From positions 28,583,715 to 28,647,714 of the forward strand of contig OX463829.1 in the NCBI GenBank assembly GCA_949825045.1: a stretch of DNA of 64,000 nucleotides, written 5' to 3'. The stretch comes from Argyresthia goedartella. Taxonomy: Eukaryota; Arthropoda; Insecta; Lepidoptera; Argyresthiidae. Position numbers and translations under genes: made by a program. The notes under the pieces are model-generated. The model was not told where the DNA came from and searched no databases. It was given only the letters and a program-made list of their open reading frames with translations. Of the stretch, positions 31,001 through 40,903 are shown piece by piece (the stretch's first letter is position 1; every line of letters starts with the position of its first letter).

Positions 31001-31077
31001 GTTTTCATGTGCAGTGACGTTAGGCATTTTTTCACTCCTCCATTCTACCGCTTCGACAGATCAAAGCGTATTTTTTT
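28013..31077. other. About 3 kb of intergenic DNA, no supported gene
   Basis: AT-rich throughout. Two perfect palindromes sit side by side at 29902-29925 (centre CTAAAG, arms AAGCCAGATCT) and 29924-29943 (arms TTCCACTCT). Two short ATG stretches in fair context, at 28217 and about 30470 (the latter followed by GTGAGT), could be exons but have no homology signal that I can read. Confidence 0.5.
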
Positions 31078-31510
31078 ATTATTAGCCTATATCTTCCCAC
31101 TGCTAGGCAAAGACCTCTCTTCTCCTCTTCTACACTTCACGCTCCTGGGCTGTTTCCCACCATATCTTTTCTTGGTCCCTCAGCTCGTTACTCCAACGAT
31201 TCCTGGAGTTACCACGGCTTCGTCACATTCGGGTTCCAAGAGTTATTATTTTGGCCTATATTGACTTGGTTGCATACGAGCCACACGGCCGGCCTAGTCC
31301 CGCTTCAATTCGGGCCGATTTTTCCACTGCGTATTTACTTTTAATTTTGGAGCGCATCTCGGTATTCCGGACTCGGTCCAGCAACCGATTCCCAAATATG
31401 CCCTCCGTATCTTGCTGGCTAGCTGGAAAACCTCGATTTCAAACTTTTGAATGTCAGTCATCCGTAGTAAGGAAGGGAAGAATGCAATATCCATGAGATA
31501 AAACGTAAGG
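31078..31510 (-). pseudogene. RTE-type LINE, 3' coding end (degenerate)
   Basis: Minus-strand protein pieces match the C-terminal end of RTE RT proteins. They include MTDIQKFEIEVFQLASKIRR, with the related 59490-59140 copy giving LTEVQKFRIGVCQRNMERSI, and the terminal GLAQQW-type end at TTCCCACTGCTAGGCAAAG. Stops and shifts are present. An insertion or scramble lies near 31230. Confidence 0.65.
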
Positions 31511-33059
31511 AGATGTAAAAATAAATGATATAATCGGATTCACAGTGAAACTCGTTCACAACAATGTTGTCCCTGTGGGTTATTGCATTGTGACGTGTAA
31601 GCAAATTGTTGCCTGCGTGCAAACACTCGCTACGGCGACTCGCCAGTAGTCTATAAATTGTATTTTTCTACTTCAAAATACATATTTTATATTTATATAA
31701 AAACCTCTTGAAATGTGCTCTACGTGACTTCGTTAATGTTTCTTGATCATGTTTATTCAGTAATAATGCTACAGTGTTGTCATCCATTTGTACAGACAAT
31801 ATGAGAGTCGTTACTTCCCAAAGTAGTGTTTTCTCTGCGTTTTTATACATACCTAACATAACATAATTTTATAAATAAAACATAACATGTTGTTCCTAAA
31901 AAGCCTTGAAATTGAAATATGTACAAATGAATAGCGATATCCGATGGCTTCGTGTTATCGATAAGGAAATATCGGCAAACAACTAACACATTCGTCTTAC
32001 TACAAATAAACGGTCAAGCGCCAGTCGGACTCGCGCATGAAGGGTTCCGTACCACCGGATTCAATGGTATTTAAGTTTCTTGCATAGGGATTAGGTATTT
32101 TTAACTTTTCTGTGTGTACGTGTAATGCAAATGTTGTTTACAAGTTATTAGTGGGGCTATCTTCATACTCCTTGCATGTAACCAGGTGTATCAATAAGTT
32201 TGTATATGGTATTGAAAATTTTCCTGCCACCATTCTGTGTCAGAGGCCCTAATAGGGCAGCCTGAGCCACTAGCCTGACATCCCTCCATCAACCCGTACT
32301 GAGCATATTTATTTTATTTATACTAATTATACTCTTTATTTTGAAATAGATTTTGCTCGCGACAGGACTGGTTTTTTTTTAGGGATACGTCTCCTTAGTA
32401 AAATGAGCTGTCAAAGTTAATCCAAGATCAGTGCAAGCTCGCGTTCTATCTGTCGGGCCTTATTTACTAACTCCACTCCATAGCATATACGACGCAGTTT
32501 ATGTCAAAAAGACGTTTAGTGTATGGGAAAACTGTTACTATGGTCTTGATTTGACTAACGGCCGAATTTTCAATCTTCAGACAACGTTTATATGTCTGTT
32601 TCTCTGAGGAATTTGACAGAATGTGAACCGGTGAAATGTGAAATAAATTTATCTGTCTGTTCATCTGGGGATTGAAAAATCGCCCATAATGAGTGGCTTT
32701 GTCGTGTTATATCTATTCCAAATTATTCATTGCAAAATTGAGGTTTTAGAGTTCTTAAAGTTAGGAGGTCCCGACAATGAACCCTGTAAGGGCACTGCAA
32801 TTTCTTACAAACTAACTTATATCTAACGCAGTGTTTCATAGAAACGTACCTGATACGATAACAGTATACAGAATTTTTATTTATAACAAGGAAATGAGAT
32901 CAAAAATTACGTATGACTTTCATAAATTATATCTATAATACTATTTATTGTTATATCTTTATGTGTGTGTGTATGTGAGGGGTAGGGGGTATGTGTGCAT
33001 GTGTTTGCGGGTAGGGGTGTGTGTGTAAGGGTGTTTGAGGGAGGGTGTGTGTGAATGTG
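31511..33059. other. Intergenic, no gene seen
   Basis: Contains an inverted GTACGGAACCCTT-type repeat near 32015-32060. A GT/G-rich low-complexity stretch at 32965-33060 has several GGG runs on the plus strand and may be part of the flank of CR1-C. No reading frame is supported. Confidence 0.5.
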
Positions 33060-34325
33060 TATTGTATGATTGATTGTATTTTAGTAAGTTTAATGTGGGA
33101 AGTGTATTTCATTTAAATATTCTTCAACACTAAAGTAGGCTTTTTGTAATAGGAGAGTTTTGAGTTTTCGTAGAAATGCACATTCGTTGGAAATATTTTT
33201 ATAGCTCTGGCAGTTTATTGTAGATTTTAATGGACATAATATATGTGTTGATAGATTGTAGTGTCATTTGGATCTTTGGTAACAGGAGTTTGTTTTGACG
33301 TCTGAAGTAATATAAGTTATTAAGAGTGGCTCTGGTCTTGTATGTTTCAGGATCTTTTCTTACAAGCTTAATTATTTCTAAGATGTAAATAGAAGGGAGG
33401 GTGAGGATGTTAAATTTTTGGTAATATGGTTTGCAGCTGTCTGTAGGTCTTATGTTGGCTATAATTCTTAATAGTTTTTTCTGCAGTGTTAATAGTTGCA
33501 AAGCGTCAGTGCTGTTTCCCCACAATATGACGCCATGGCCAGGAGTGTGCGTATGCATAGTATGCTGAGAGAGCAGTTTCGATGTTTGTTGTCTTTTTTA
33601 TTTCTCTTAATGCATAGGAGAATTTCGACAAGTTGCCTTTTATTTTGTGTATATGCGGTTTCCAATTTAGGTGTGAGTCTATGACAATACCAAGCAACGT
33701 TGCTTCTTTTATAACTTCTAATTTAATGTTATTGTAGGTAAAGTTAATATGTAAGGGGGTTTTCTGATGTGGATAAAAGGTTATTAGTTTAGTTTTTTGG
33801 GGGTTTATTTCAAGATTATGATCATTCATCCAGTCAGTAATTTTATCTAGGCATGTTTTTACTTTTTTATTAACGTGGTCGTTATTTTTGTGCGAGGAAA
33901 CTAAGGAAATGTCGTCAGCAAATAGGATGCAAGGGTTGTCGAGAATTGTTGGTAGGTCATTAATATAAATAAGAAAAAGAAGACATCCGATTACGCTGCC
34001 TTGAGGAATAGAGGCGTGAGTTATTTTGCAATCCAATCTGTAATTAATTATTTCTTTTGAAGTGTGGTTATAATGATCTATCTGGACATACTGCTTTCTG
34101 TTTTGTTAATACGAAGTAAGCCAATCGTACGCTTTACCTCTTATTCCTACTCAACGCAGCTTTCCAAAAGTATATCAAATTGTACCTTGTCGTAAGCTTT
34201 CGTCATATCGATCATTACAACCACAGCATAGTGTTTATTTTGGAGTATGTTTAAGATTTCCTGGGTGAATTTATAGACTGCTAGGATAGTGGAACGATTT
34301 TTTCGAAAACCGTTTTAGGACTCGT
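33060..34325 (-). pseudogene. CR1-C LINE, 5'-truncated RT fragment
   Basis: The minus strand encodes the RT C-terminal half: YINDLPTILDNPCILFADDI, TLLGIVIDSHLNWKPHI, a short overlap break near 33520-33540, then GVILWGNSTDALQLLTLQKK and NILTLPSIYILEIIKLVRK. A frameshift near 33210 separates the last ~40 codons, which end at the TAA at 33090-33092. The part upstream of 34036 is full of stops. Closest in this window to CR1-A, with clear divergence. Confidence 0.8.
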
Positions 34326-35170
34326 GAAATATCTTAAACTTTGCACCTATATAGTAGTGTAAAAAGCGTGACATTATGCCATCTTTAATTTTAATTTATG
34401 AATTAACAATACTAGTTCAAGAAGTAGAGTGTTCAGTGCAAGAGCCTATGTAGTGTAGGGTCAGCATAAGGTAGTCCCGAGAACTTCTCAACTATTCAAG
34501 TTGTGGCGCAATCTGAAAGAGATTGCGAGTGGAATATAGTTCAAAGTTCAACATTTTTATTGAATGACAAACATTTATTAATATATTTTTTTATGCTGGG
34601 CTCTGGCCGCCAAGATAAAGTCACACAAATTGTATTAAATATTATGCCATAGCGTAGGAAAAATTTTGGAAACATAATATAATATTTTTATTTACTGTTT
34701 AACGCTTCCACACGAAAGGAAGAACAGATTTGTAGAAAAAAATGCATAAGAATTTTTTTATATTATAAATATAATAAATAGTCTACAAATATTTTTCCCA
34801 CATTTGTCTTCCAACTGCCAAATGGCCTAGAATTGAAGGTAAATATCACAGCGTACTTATAGATAGCGCAGATGGCTCGTGAACGAGACTTTACTCAAAC
34901 AGGCGGAATCCGCGGAGATGAACGGCAGGATTGCTTGCGAATGCTTCTTTGCGCGTATCAAAATCGAGCTGAGTCCTTAGCTGCGGCGATTGCCTTACCT
35001 GTTGTAACACAAATCTAATGGAGTATTAAAAAAATGACTCAACTGTGCCTCTGACACTCCGTGCGATTAGTGTTTCGACACTAGTGTTTCGATTTATGTT
35101 TTTCATTTTCTCTTATCGCCTATTTATTTCTTCTTGTTCGTTTTTGAGCCACAACCGCAGCACTACTGAC
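34326..35170. other. Intergenic, no gene seen
   Basis: AT-rich DNA. The last 50 bp are open and run into the tandem array, producing a spurious N-terminus for the frame across it. Confidence 0.5.
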
Positions 35171-35611
35171 GACCTCTGTGGCTTTGTGGTTGTGGCTCCG
35201 CCTACCACATCAGGTCTGGGGATGATTCCCCGCGACCTCTGTGGCTTTGTGGTTGTGGCTCCGCCTACCACATCAGGTCTGGGGATGATTCCCCGCGACC
35301 TCTGTGGCTTTGTGGTTGTGGCTCCGCCTACTACATCAGGTCTGGGGATGATTCCCCGCGACCTCTGTGGCTTTGTGGTTGTGGCTCCGCCTACCACATC
35401 AGGTCTGGGGATGATTCCCAGCGACCTCTGTGGCTTTGTGGTTGTGGCTCCGCCTACCACATCAGGTCTGGGGATGATTCCCCGCGACCTCTGTGGCTTT
35501 GTGGTTGTGGCTCCGCCTACCACATCAGGTCTGGGGATGATTCCCCGCGACCTTTGTGGCTTTGTGGTTGTGGCTCCGCCTACCACATCAGGTCTGGGGA
35601 TGATTCCCCGG
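35171..35611. repeat. Seven-unit 63-bp tandem array of a SINE-2 tRNA-like head
   Basis: Seven copies of a 63-bp unit beginning GACCTCTGTGGCTTTGTGGT, nearly identical (differences at CTACTACA in unit 3, CCCAGC after unit 4, CCTTTG in unit 7). The unit aligns with the tRNA-derived head of SINE-2 (compare the reverse complement of 57200-57270: CCTCTGTGGCGCTGCGGCTG). Since 63 is divisible by three, repeat frames stay open on both strands (21-residue periods), giving 199- and 157-codon ORFs that I regard as by-products. A SINE-2 body piece follows at 35811. Confidence 0.85.
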
Positions 35612-35827
35612 CTGGGGATTAAGACTAAAATTGGTTATCTCTAAAGTCAATTTACGGACGATAATTTTACGTGATAACGTCATAACATATGAAACGCTCA
35701 GGCCGATCGTGCCTCTCTATCGTTTGTTCCGCGCTCTCGCTTGCACGCTCGGCTCAGGCGGTACGTGTCAATGTGTCATGCTTATCACTTCAAAAAAAAC
35801 ACAGGTCTTGGATATGTGTGTGAAGTC
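35612..35827. other. Spacer with SINE-2 body remnant
   Basis: Unassigned DNA up to about 35800, then CACAGGTCTTGGATATGTGT (35811 onward), which is the start of the SINE-2 body, cut off by the SINE-1 inserted at 35828. Confidence 0.5.
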
Positions 35828-36096
35828 GACCCGAATGGCCGAGTCGGCAGTGACCCTGCCTACAAAGCAAAGGGACCCGGGGTTCGAGTCCCGGTGGGGG
35901 CAAATATTTGTATGATAACAACGAATGTTTGTACCCTAGTCATGGTTGTTTATCTATTTAAGTATAATATTTATCTATATAGTTACATGTATCGTTGTCT
36001 AGAACCCAAGATACAGGTAATCTTAGTTTGGGGCTAGATTGATTACACATTGGTGTGTAAATAGTGTCCAAGGTATTATTATTATTATTATTATTT
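35828..36096 (+). repeat. SINE-1 full-length copy
   Basis: tRNA-like head CGACCCGAATGGCCGAGTCG with box B GGTTCGAGTCC at 35881-35891 and CCCGGTGGGGGCA after it. The body blocks match 27763-28012, and it ends in a (TTA)n tail. The head still looks able to serve as an RNA polymerase III promoter. Confidence 0.85.
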
Positions 36097-36129
36097 CTTT
36101 CTTTTTCTCTCCTATTCATAGGAGGTTAT

Positions 36130-36312
36130 TTTACGGCACGGGCTTAAGACAAGGGCATAGTGATGAATGAATGATTAAGATGAATTTCCCATGAATTTGC
36201 GGACGATCCTGCAAGTGTTTAAAATAACGGCCTTTTGCAGTAATGTATATGTTGATGGATGTAAATGTATTGTTTTTAAGTACGAGTGTAATGATTTGGG
36301 GATGATACCGGT
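36130..36312 (-). pseudogene. LINE C-terminal fragment, part 2 (after solo LTR)
   Basis: The minus strand reads GIIPKSLHSYL..LLQKAVILNTCRIVRKFMG, the end of a LINE protein whose preceding part lies at 36860-37064. I recall this VILNTCRIVRKFL ending from insect LINE ORFs that carry a PD..D restriction-like endonuclease. The clade is uncertain. It was split by the solo LTR at 36313-36859. Confidence 0.55.
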
Positions 36313-36859
36313 TGTTCGATTCCAAATCGATATTCGATCGATGGTTTCTGAACGGCCATTTTGAATTTGACGTTAGCTGCCAACCTAGCAGTTTTTTTGA
36401 CAACTGACGGACGAAAGCCCTCGCAATGAAAACGCGTTTTGGTTAGGGTATTGAAATTAAATCGCAGGCCATCTGGAATGTATTCGGGTTTCCCTCAGGA
36501 TTGTTAATATAGCTGAGTGTGTTATTGTTTCTCGAACCAGATAAAGTTCGCATTTTCGTGCCCGATTGTTTTTACCACGTAACATAACCTGTGTTGGAAC
36601 ACTGTGCTCATTGAAGCTGGCCCGCCAGTCATACCTGGTTGGCTGAAGAACCTGTCTACCAAGAAGAGCCTAGGGTGCACCCGGGCCTTGCAGAGAGACA
36701 GGAGGTTGACGGGACCGAAGCACAGACCAGGTTAGATCGACCCCAATTAACTTCAGCTCGGTGAACCGCCGACGTTCACACTTCTTGGCAACTGATCGTT
36801 ACGCTACCTCGTAGCTGATGGGCCCCTACGAGGTCATTAGGTGCTGAGAAGCCTGACCA
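36313..36859 (+). repeat. BEL/Pao solo LTR
   Basis: 547 bp from TGTTCGATTCC to GCCTGACCA, closely matching the BEL 5' LTR at 44470-45013. It is flanked by CCGGT on both sides (36308-36312 and 36860-36864), the 5-bp duplication expected for BEL/Pao. No internal sequence is present, so the element was removed by LTR-LTR recombination. Confidence 0.88.
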
Positions 36860-37064
36860 CCGGTTGTAGATATTATAATGGGTACTGTTTTCACTATCTT
36901 TACCCTCCATTGAGCCTGGATCTCTATTGAAAGATCATTGTATTTCGCTATCTTTGTAGCTTGCGTGCTGTTAAGATTGTGAGTGTTGGGTATAGCAATG
37001 TTTATAAGGTATACAAGTTTGTTAATTTTGTCTATCACTGTTATATCAGGTCTATTGTAGTGTA
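36860..37064 (-). pseudogene. LINE C-terminal fragment, part 1
   Basis: Minus-strand frame with LINIAIPNTHNLNSTQATKI, KYNDLSIEI and VPIIISTTGG. It joins directly to GIIPKSLHS of 36312-36130 once the LTR is removed. The IDIAIPNTHN context is the distal part of a PD-(x)n-D motif of restriction-like endonucleases in some LINEs. An ATT microsatellite follows at 37065-37100. Confidence 0.55.
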
Positions 37065-37100
37065 TAGTTTTATTATTATTTTATTATTATTATTATTATT

Positions 37101-38334
37101 TTTATATTTTTATGAATTTTTCATTTCACTCTTCTAATAAAGAGGTTCTGATACACGGGCTTACGCCAAGTGCTTATCTACTAAAGATCACGGTCTTTGC
37201 CACAGATATCGAGAGATAGGTTGAGGGGCGTGCACGTGCGAACAAATGTATCTCCGACAGGTTAGCTATTAAAAATTCTCGGTAGTCACCGGGCGACCGC
37301 AGTGACGAATTCATTTCCGTTGTTTTTCGAAAATGCCGACCTGTGCAATACTCACGTTCAAAAATAGAAGCGAGATTGTGAACTCCAAGAACGCCGGTGT
37401 CACATATAACTTGTAAGTCTCATTCCAACTATTATTTCTTCTTAAAACAAAAGAAATAAACATTATTACAAAAATAAACTCGCTAAGTTTACTATACATT
37501 GCTTGTTTTATATCTTAATTTCACTACTTATTGCCAAGCTAACACGCCATGAATATTTCACACTTATCTAAGTACGAAAGCAAAGATGCATCGTGATACG
37601 GAGGCGAACTGTTACACGCACACAGAGACGACATATAGTGATGGGGATAGTGATAGGAGAATTATGTTTTTGAATCGATAGATTTTATCATTCCGCAATT
37701 ACTAATATAGTTAATGTAATAATATAGTTAATTTATTGCTCATAATACGTAAGTTTATTGTTAGTTATTCCAATGATTGCCAAACAGGCAGTTTAGATTT
37801 TAAGTTTGTTTAAAACCTCGCCCGACGAAGGATAATGGGGTGTTATAAATATTGATCGGAAATTCCGATGCTTCAGTTAGGTCCGAAGAGTTCACAGTTA
37901 TTCTACCTTCAGAAACCTCTTTGCCTCTCTTTCTAGCTGTAAGGATTCTGTTGAAAAAAATAAGAGAGGCAAAGAAGAAGAGAGGAAAATCTCGTATGTC
38001 GTATGTCGTATAAATATGTCGTATTTACAAACAATTTACTATATTATTTATAGAACCCGGCATTGTATACGACTGTCTATACTAGTGTCTATAAATTATA
38101 ATCGATCGATGATACACGCTGCCCTTGCATTGTCCCAACACTAGCTCGGCTAGCAAGTATACCTGCGGTAGTGTGGGTGTGTTCGGACGATAGGTGCATG
38201 ACATTGCTCTGACCAAAAAAAGCCGTGAAATTGATGTACGAGTGGTGTAAATGTATGCGTGTTCATAGTTTTCGGCGACACTGGTTCCGATACAAGCTTG
38301 GCGCCAAGGGCCTATCTCTCGATATCTGTGGTCT
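37101..38334. other. Mostly unassigned DNA with one possible exon
   Basis: Contains the THAP-like stretch at 37333-37412. The rest has no reading frame that I can support. GATATCGAGAGATAG at about 37206 recurs inverted near 38315 and is probably part of the LINE fragment there. Confidence 0.4.
37333..37412 (+). pseudogene. Possible first exon of a THAP-domain gene or transposase, decayed
   Basis: ATG in good context (CGAAAATGCC) opens MPTCAILTFKNRSE, then NSKNAGVTYNL, with GTAAGT right after codon 26, a strong splice donor. THAP zinc fingers often begin MPxCxxxxC and have a following NR..GVTYxxFP segment. Here the second cysteine position holds Phe (F9). No downstream exon with the C-x2-H half was found in the next kilobases. 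It could be a remnant of a P-element-like transposase or a chance match. Confidence 0.35.
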
Positions 38335-38725
38335 TTGCCCATGAATTTTCGTACAATTCTACATGTATTTAGTATTGTTACCTTTTGAAGAAGTATGTGT
38401 GTGGATCTGGGTATATTTAGTGTTTTGAGACTAGTGTGTAATGTGTATGGGATGACTCCTGTGGATGAGATGACTATTGGGATGGTTTTGACAGATTGTA
38501 CATGCCATTGTGTTTTAATTTCAATGGCAAGGTCTGTGTATTTTGTGTTTTTTTCTGTAAAAGTTGTGGTAAGTTTGTGTGTATTTGGTATGGCTATATC
38601 TATGAGAAATACTGTTTTGTTTTGTTTATCGTGGAGAGTTATGAAATGTTGGCCTGTTGAAATTAATAGTTTTGTCTGTAATTATAGTTCTGTCCCAGTA
38701 GAGTTTAAAGTCTATTGATTCTAAA
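38335..38725 (-). pseudogene. LINE C-terminal (restriction-like endonuclease type) fragment, second copy
   Basis: The minus strand reads LYWDRTIITDKTINFNRP, then after a frame shift LIDIAIPNTHKL, KYTDLAIEIKTQW, IPIVISSTGVIP and ILNTCRIVRKFMG. It corresponds to the split copy at 36130-37064 and extends it upstream. The RPD of the nuclease motif is destroyed by a one-base loss. The tail end GGGCAAAGACC suggests more coding sequence before it. Confidence 0.6.
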
Positions 38726-38734
38726 TTATTATGT

Positions 38735-38820
38735 CACTGTTTCTGGTTCCCACGATACAGGGTATCCTAGTGTGGGATCAGAAGCAATGAATGTGCATGT
38801 TTAAAATGTTTGTGTTTATG
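38735..38820 (+). repeat. SINE-2 body fragment
   Basis: GTCACTGTTTCTGGTTCCCACG, then ACAGGGTATCCTAGTGTGGG and AGAAGCAATG, as in 25425-25560. Confidence 0.6.
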
Positions 38821-39869
38821 TTCTCTTTTCACTTAGTTCTTAATCCTCAGCCTTACTTTGTAGTTATAGCTTAAACGCGACCGCTTTTGTCTTGCTGCCT
38901 ACCCCGAAATGACACCGGGGTAAAGGCAACCTGGGACCGGTTCCCCAACAATATTGGATTAATTAGACCCAACGCAAAATCCGTAAGCTTTCATTAACCC
39001 ATAGTTCAACGGGCTTAACCCACGGGTCAGACCTATTTGTTTTGTGACATTGGGCCTTTGAGGGAGGTCATCATTATTTTGATACAGTTGCTGATACTAA
39101 GTTAGGTAACTATTAATCTGATAATAATCAAGTAGATAGTAAATGTGTGATAGTGTTTATTTCAAAAGACTTATGTCATTGTGAAAGGTGGGAATCTCCT
39201 GATACAGGTATTATAATACTTAAAAGGAGATCCCATGTCTGTTAAATCTTAATTCTCATTATGAAATAAACAATTTTGTATTTCGTATTTTGTATTTGAT
39301 CGATCGTTAAATGGGAGTTTGTCCGTCTTATATTGTTATAAAATCACTAAAAACAGGTGCCTTTGCCACACCGTGTGGGAAGGATGTATATTATATGTAT
39401 GTTTGAGATTTTTTACCGAGCGAGCGAACGTCCCTGTTTCAGCATTGGGCGAAAATGCTTTCGAATGTCCGGATGTGTGTCCGGATGTTATACTCTACAG
39501 GCCGCATTTCTCAACAGATTCTCGTGAATTTTTCTGAGCAGGTTCTATAATAAAATTAAAAAAATATATATATATATATATTTTTTAATGGCGTTGATTT
39601 GGGGGGCTTAAAATTTAAAAAACCGCTGCAGTCCAAACAGCTAAATGGATTTTTACAAATGAGGTGTCGTTAGATTTGTAGAGAATGTGTGAGTAACAAA
39701 AAGACTATAAAATTTTAGTGAAAAGTCAATGGGTTGGGTTTAAGACCGCAAAATGTGGTTGACAAAGTTAATCGTGCGGCTACTTTCATTCTCCGTGCAG
39801 GTAACCAGTGTTTTTTTAACCATTCATAAGTGTTCTGCTGCAAACACACTTCCCAGACTATACAATAAT
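38821..39869. other. Intergenic, no gene seen
   Basis: Holds a (TA)n run flanked by A and T tracts at about 39555-39590. No coding sequence is recognised. The last ~100 bases may already belong to the R1-like fragment. Confidence 0.5.
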
Positions 39870-40646
39870 ACCTGAGGGAGAAATAACAAATGCAGGTATA
39901 CTAGACACTCAGCTCACATCCAACCTCACACCAGGGGCAAGGGCGGGAGCAGAGGACCTGATTAATGAAGAAAAAGTGAGCTGGGCAACAAACTCGTTTC
40001 TTCCATACAAATCACCGGCACCGGCATAATCCCAGCCTTCCTGCAATGGGGGAACAAGCTGGTCAGGTCGCGACTGGTAGCCATATACTGGGCGTGTGTA
40101 GCAATTGGCTACGTACCAAAAAGCTAGAGAGAGGTGACAGTGGTGTTCCATCCAAAACCTGGAAAGGACGACTACACAGAACCAAAATCCTTCAGACCGA
40201 TAATCCTGACATCTTTCCTTCTAAAAACGCCAGAAAGATTGTGTGACAGGGAGATAAGGGATGGACCTATGGGTACAAACCTCACCCAAACCAACATGCG
40301 TACCAAGCTGTGTAGTGTAGTCGTCCTTTCCAGGTTTTGGAAGGAACACCACTTTCACGGTGTTCGTTCCAAAACCTGGAAAGGACGACTACACAAAACC
40401 AAAATCCTTCAGGCCGATGAGCCTGACATCTTTCCTTCTAAAAACGCCAGAAAGATTGTGTGACATGGACATGAGGGATGGACCTATGGGTACAAACCCC
40501 ACCCAAACCAACATGCGTACCAAGCTGGAAAATCAACAGAAACTGCGCTACATGCGGTGCAACAGCAATCATGCCCAGCGGTGTTCATAGACATAGAGTG
40601 CGCGTTTGACAAAACCAACTTCAGTAGAATCAGAACGGGGCAAGAA
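39870..40646 (+). pseudogene. R1-like LINE RT fragment, part 1, with an internal fold-back duplication
   Basis: Translated pieces read ILDTQLTSNLTPGARAG, VSWATNSFLPYKSPAP, VVFHPKPGKDDYTEPKSFRP and LTSFLLKTPERLCDREIRDG, then the RT motif A region VFIDIECAFDKTNF. These fit the R1/I group of LINEs. Frames change several times. The FHPKPGKDDY..RTKL segment is present twice (about 40140-40313 and 40366-40527), with an inverted copy of its start between them. The element is cut at 40652 by CR1-B and continues at 50669. Confidence 0.75.
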
Positions 40647-40903
40647 TAACAAACTCAAACTCAAACTCAAAGTACTTTATTACTGTAGATATTTACATAT
40701 TCTTAGCAAACGTCATTTTTTGCCTCTTCTCTACATTGGACCACTGCGGGAGAAGAAGGGCGTAGAAACTCCCACAGATTGATTTTTAGATCTCTTTTAA
40801 AAATAGGTTGTGCTTAACTAATACAATTATGATTTATTTTTATTTAATAAGCTGGAATAAATAATTACAAAATTATTATCAGCAAGGTCTGTGTTGAGCC
40901 AGA

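Noticed and set aside
32965..33060. G-quadruplex
   Set aside because: GGG runs are separated by long and uneven GT-rich loops; too weak to call.
35045..35644. 199-codon repetitive protein on the plus strand (and 157 codons on the minus strand)
   Set aside because: Both frames exist only because a 63-bp non-coding repeat has a length divisible by three. No promoter, domain or conserved start supports coding.
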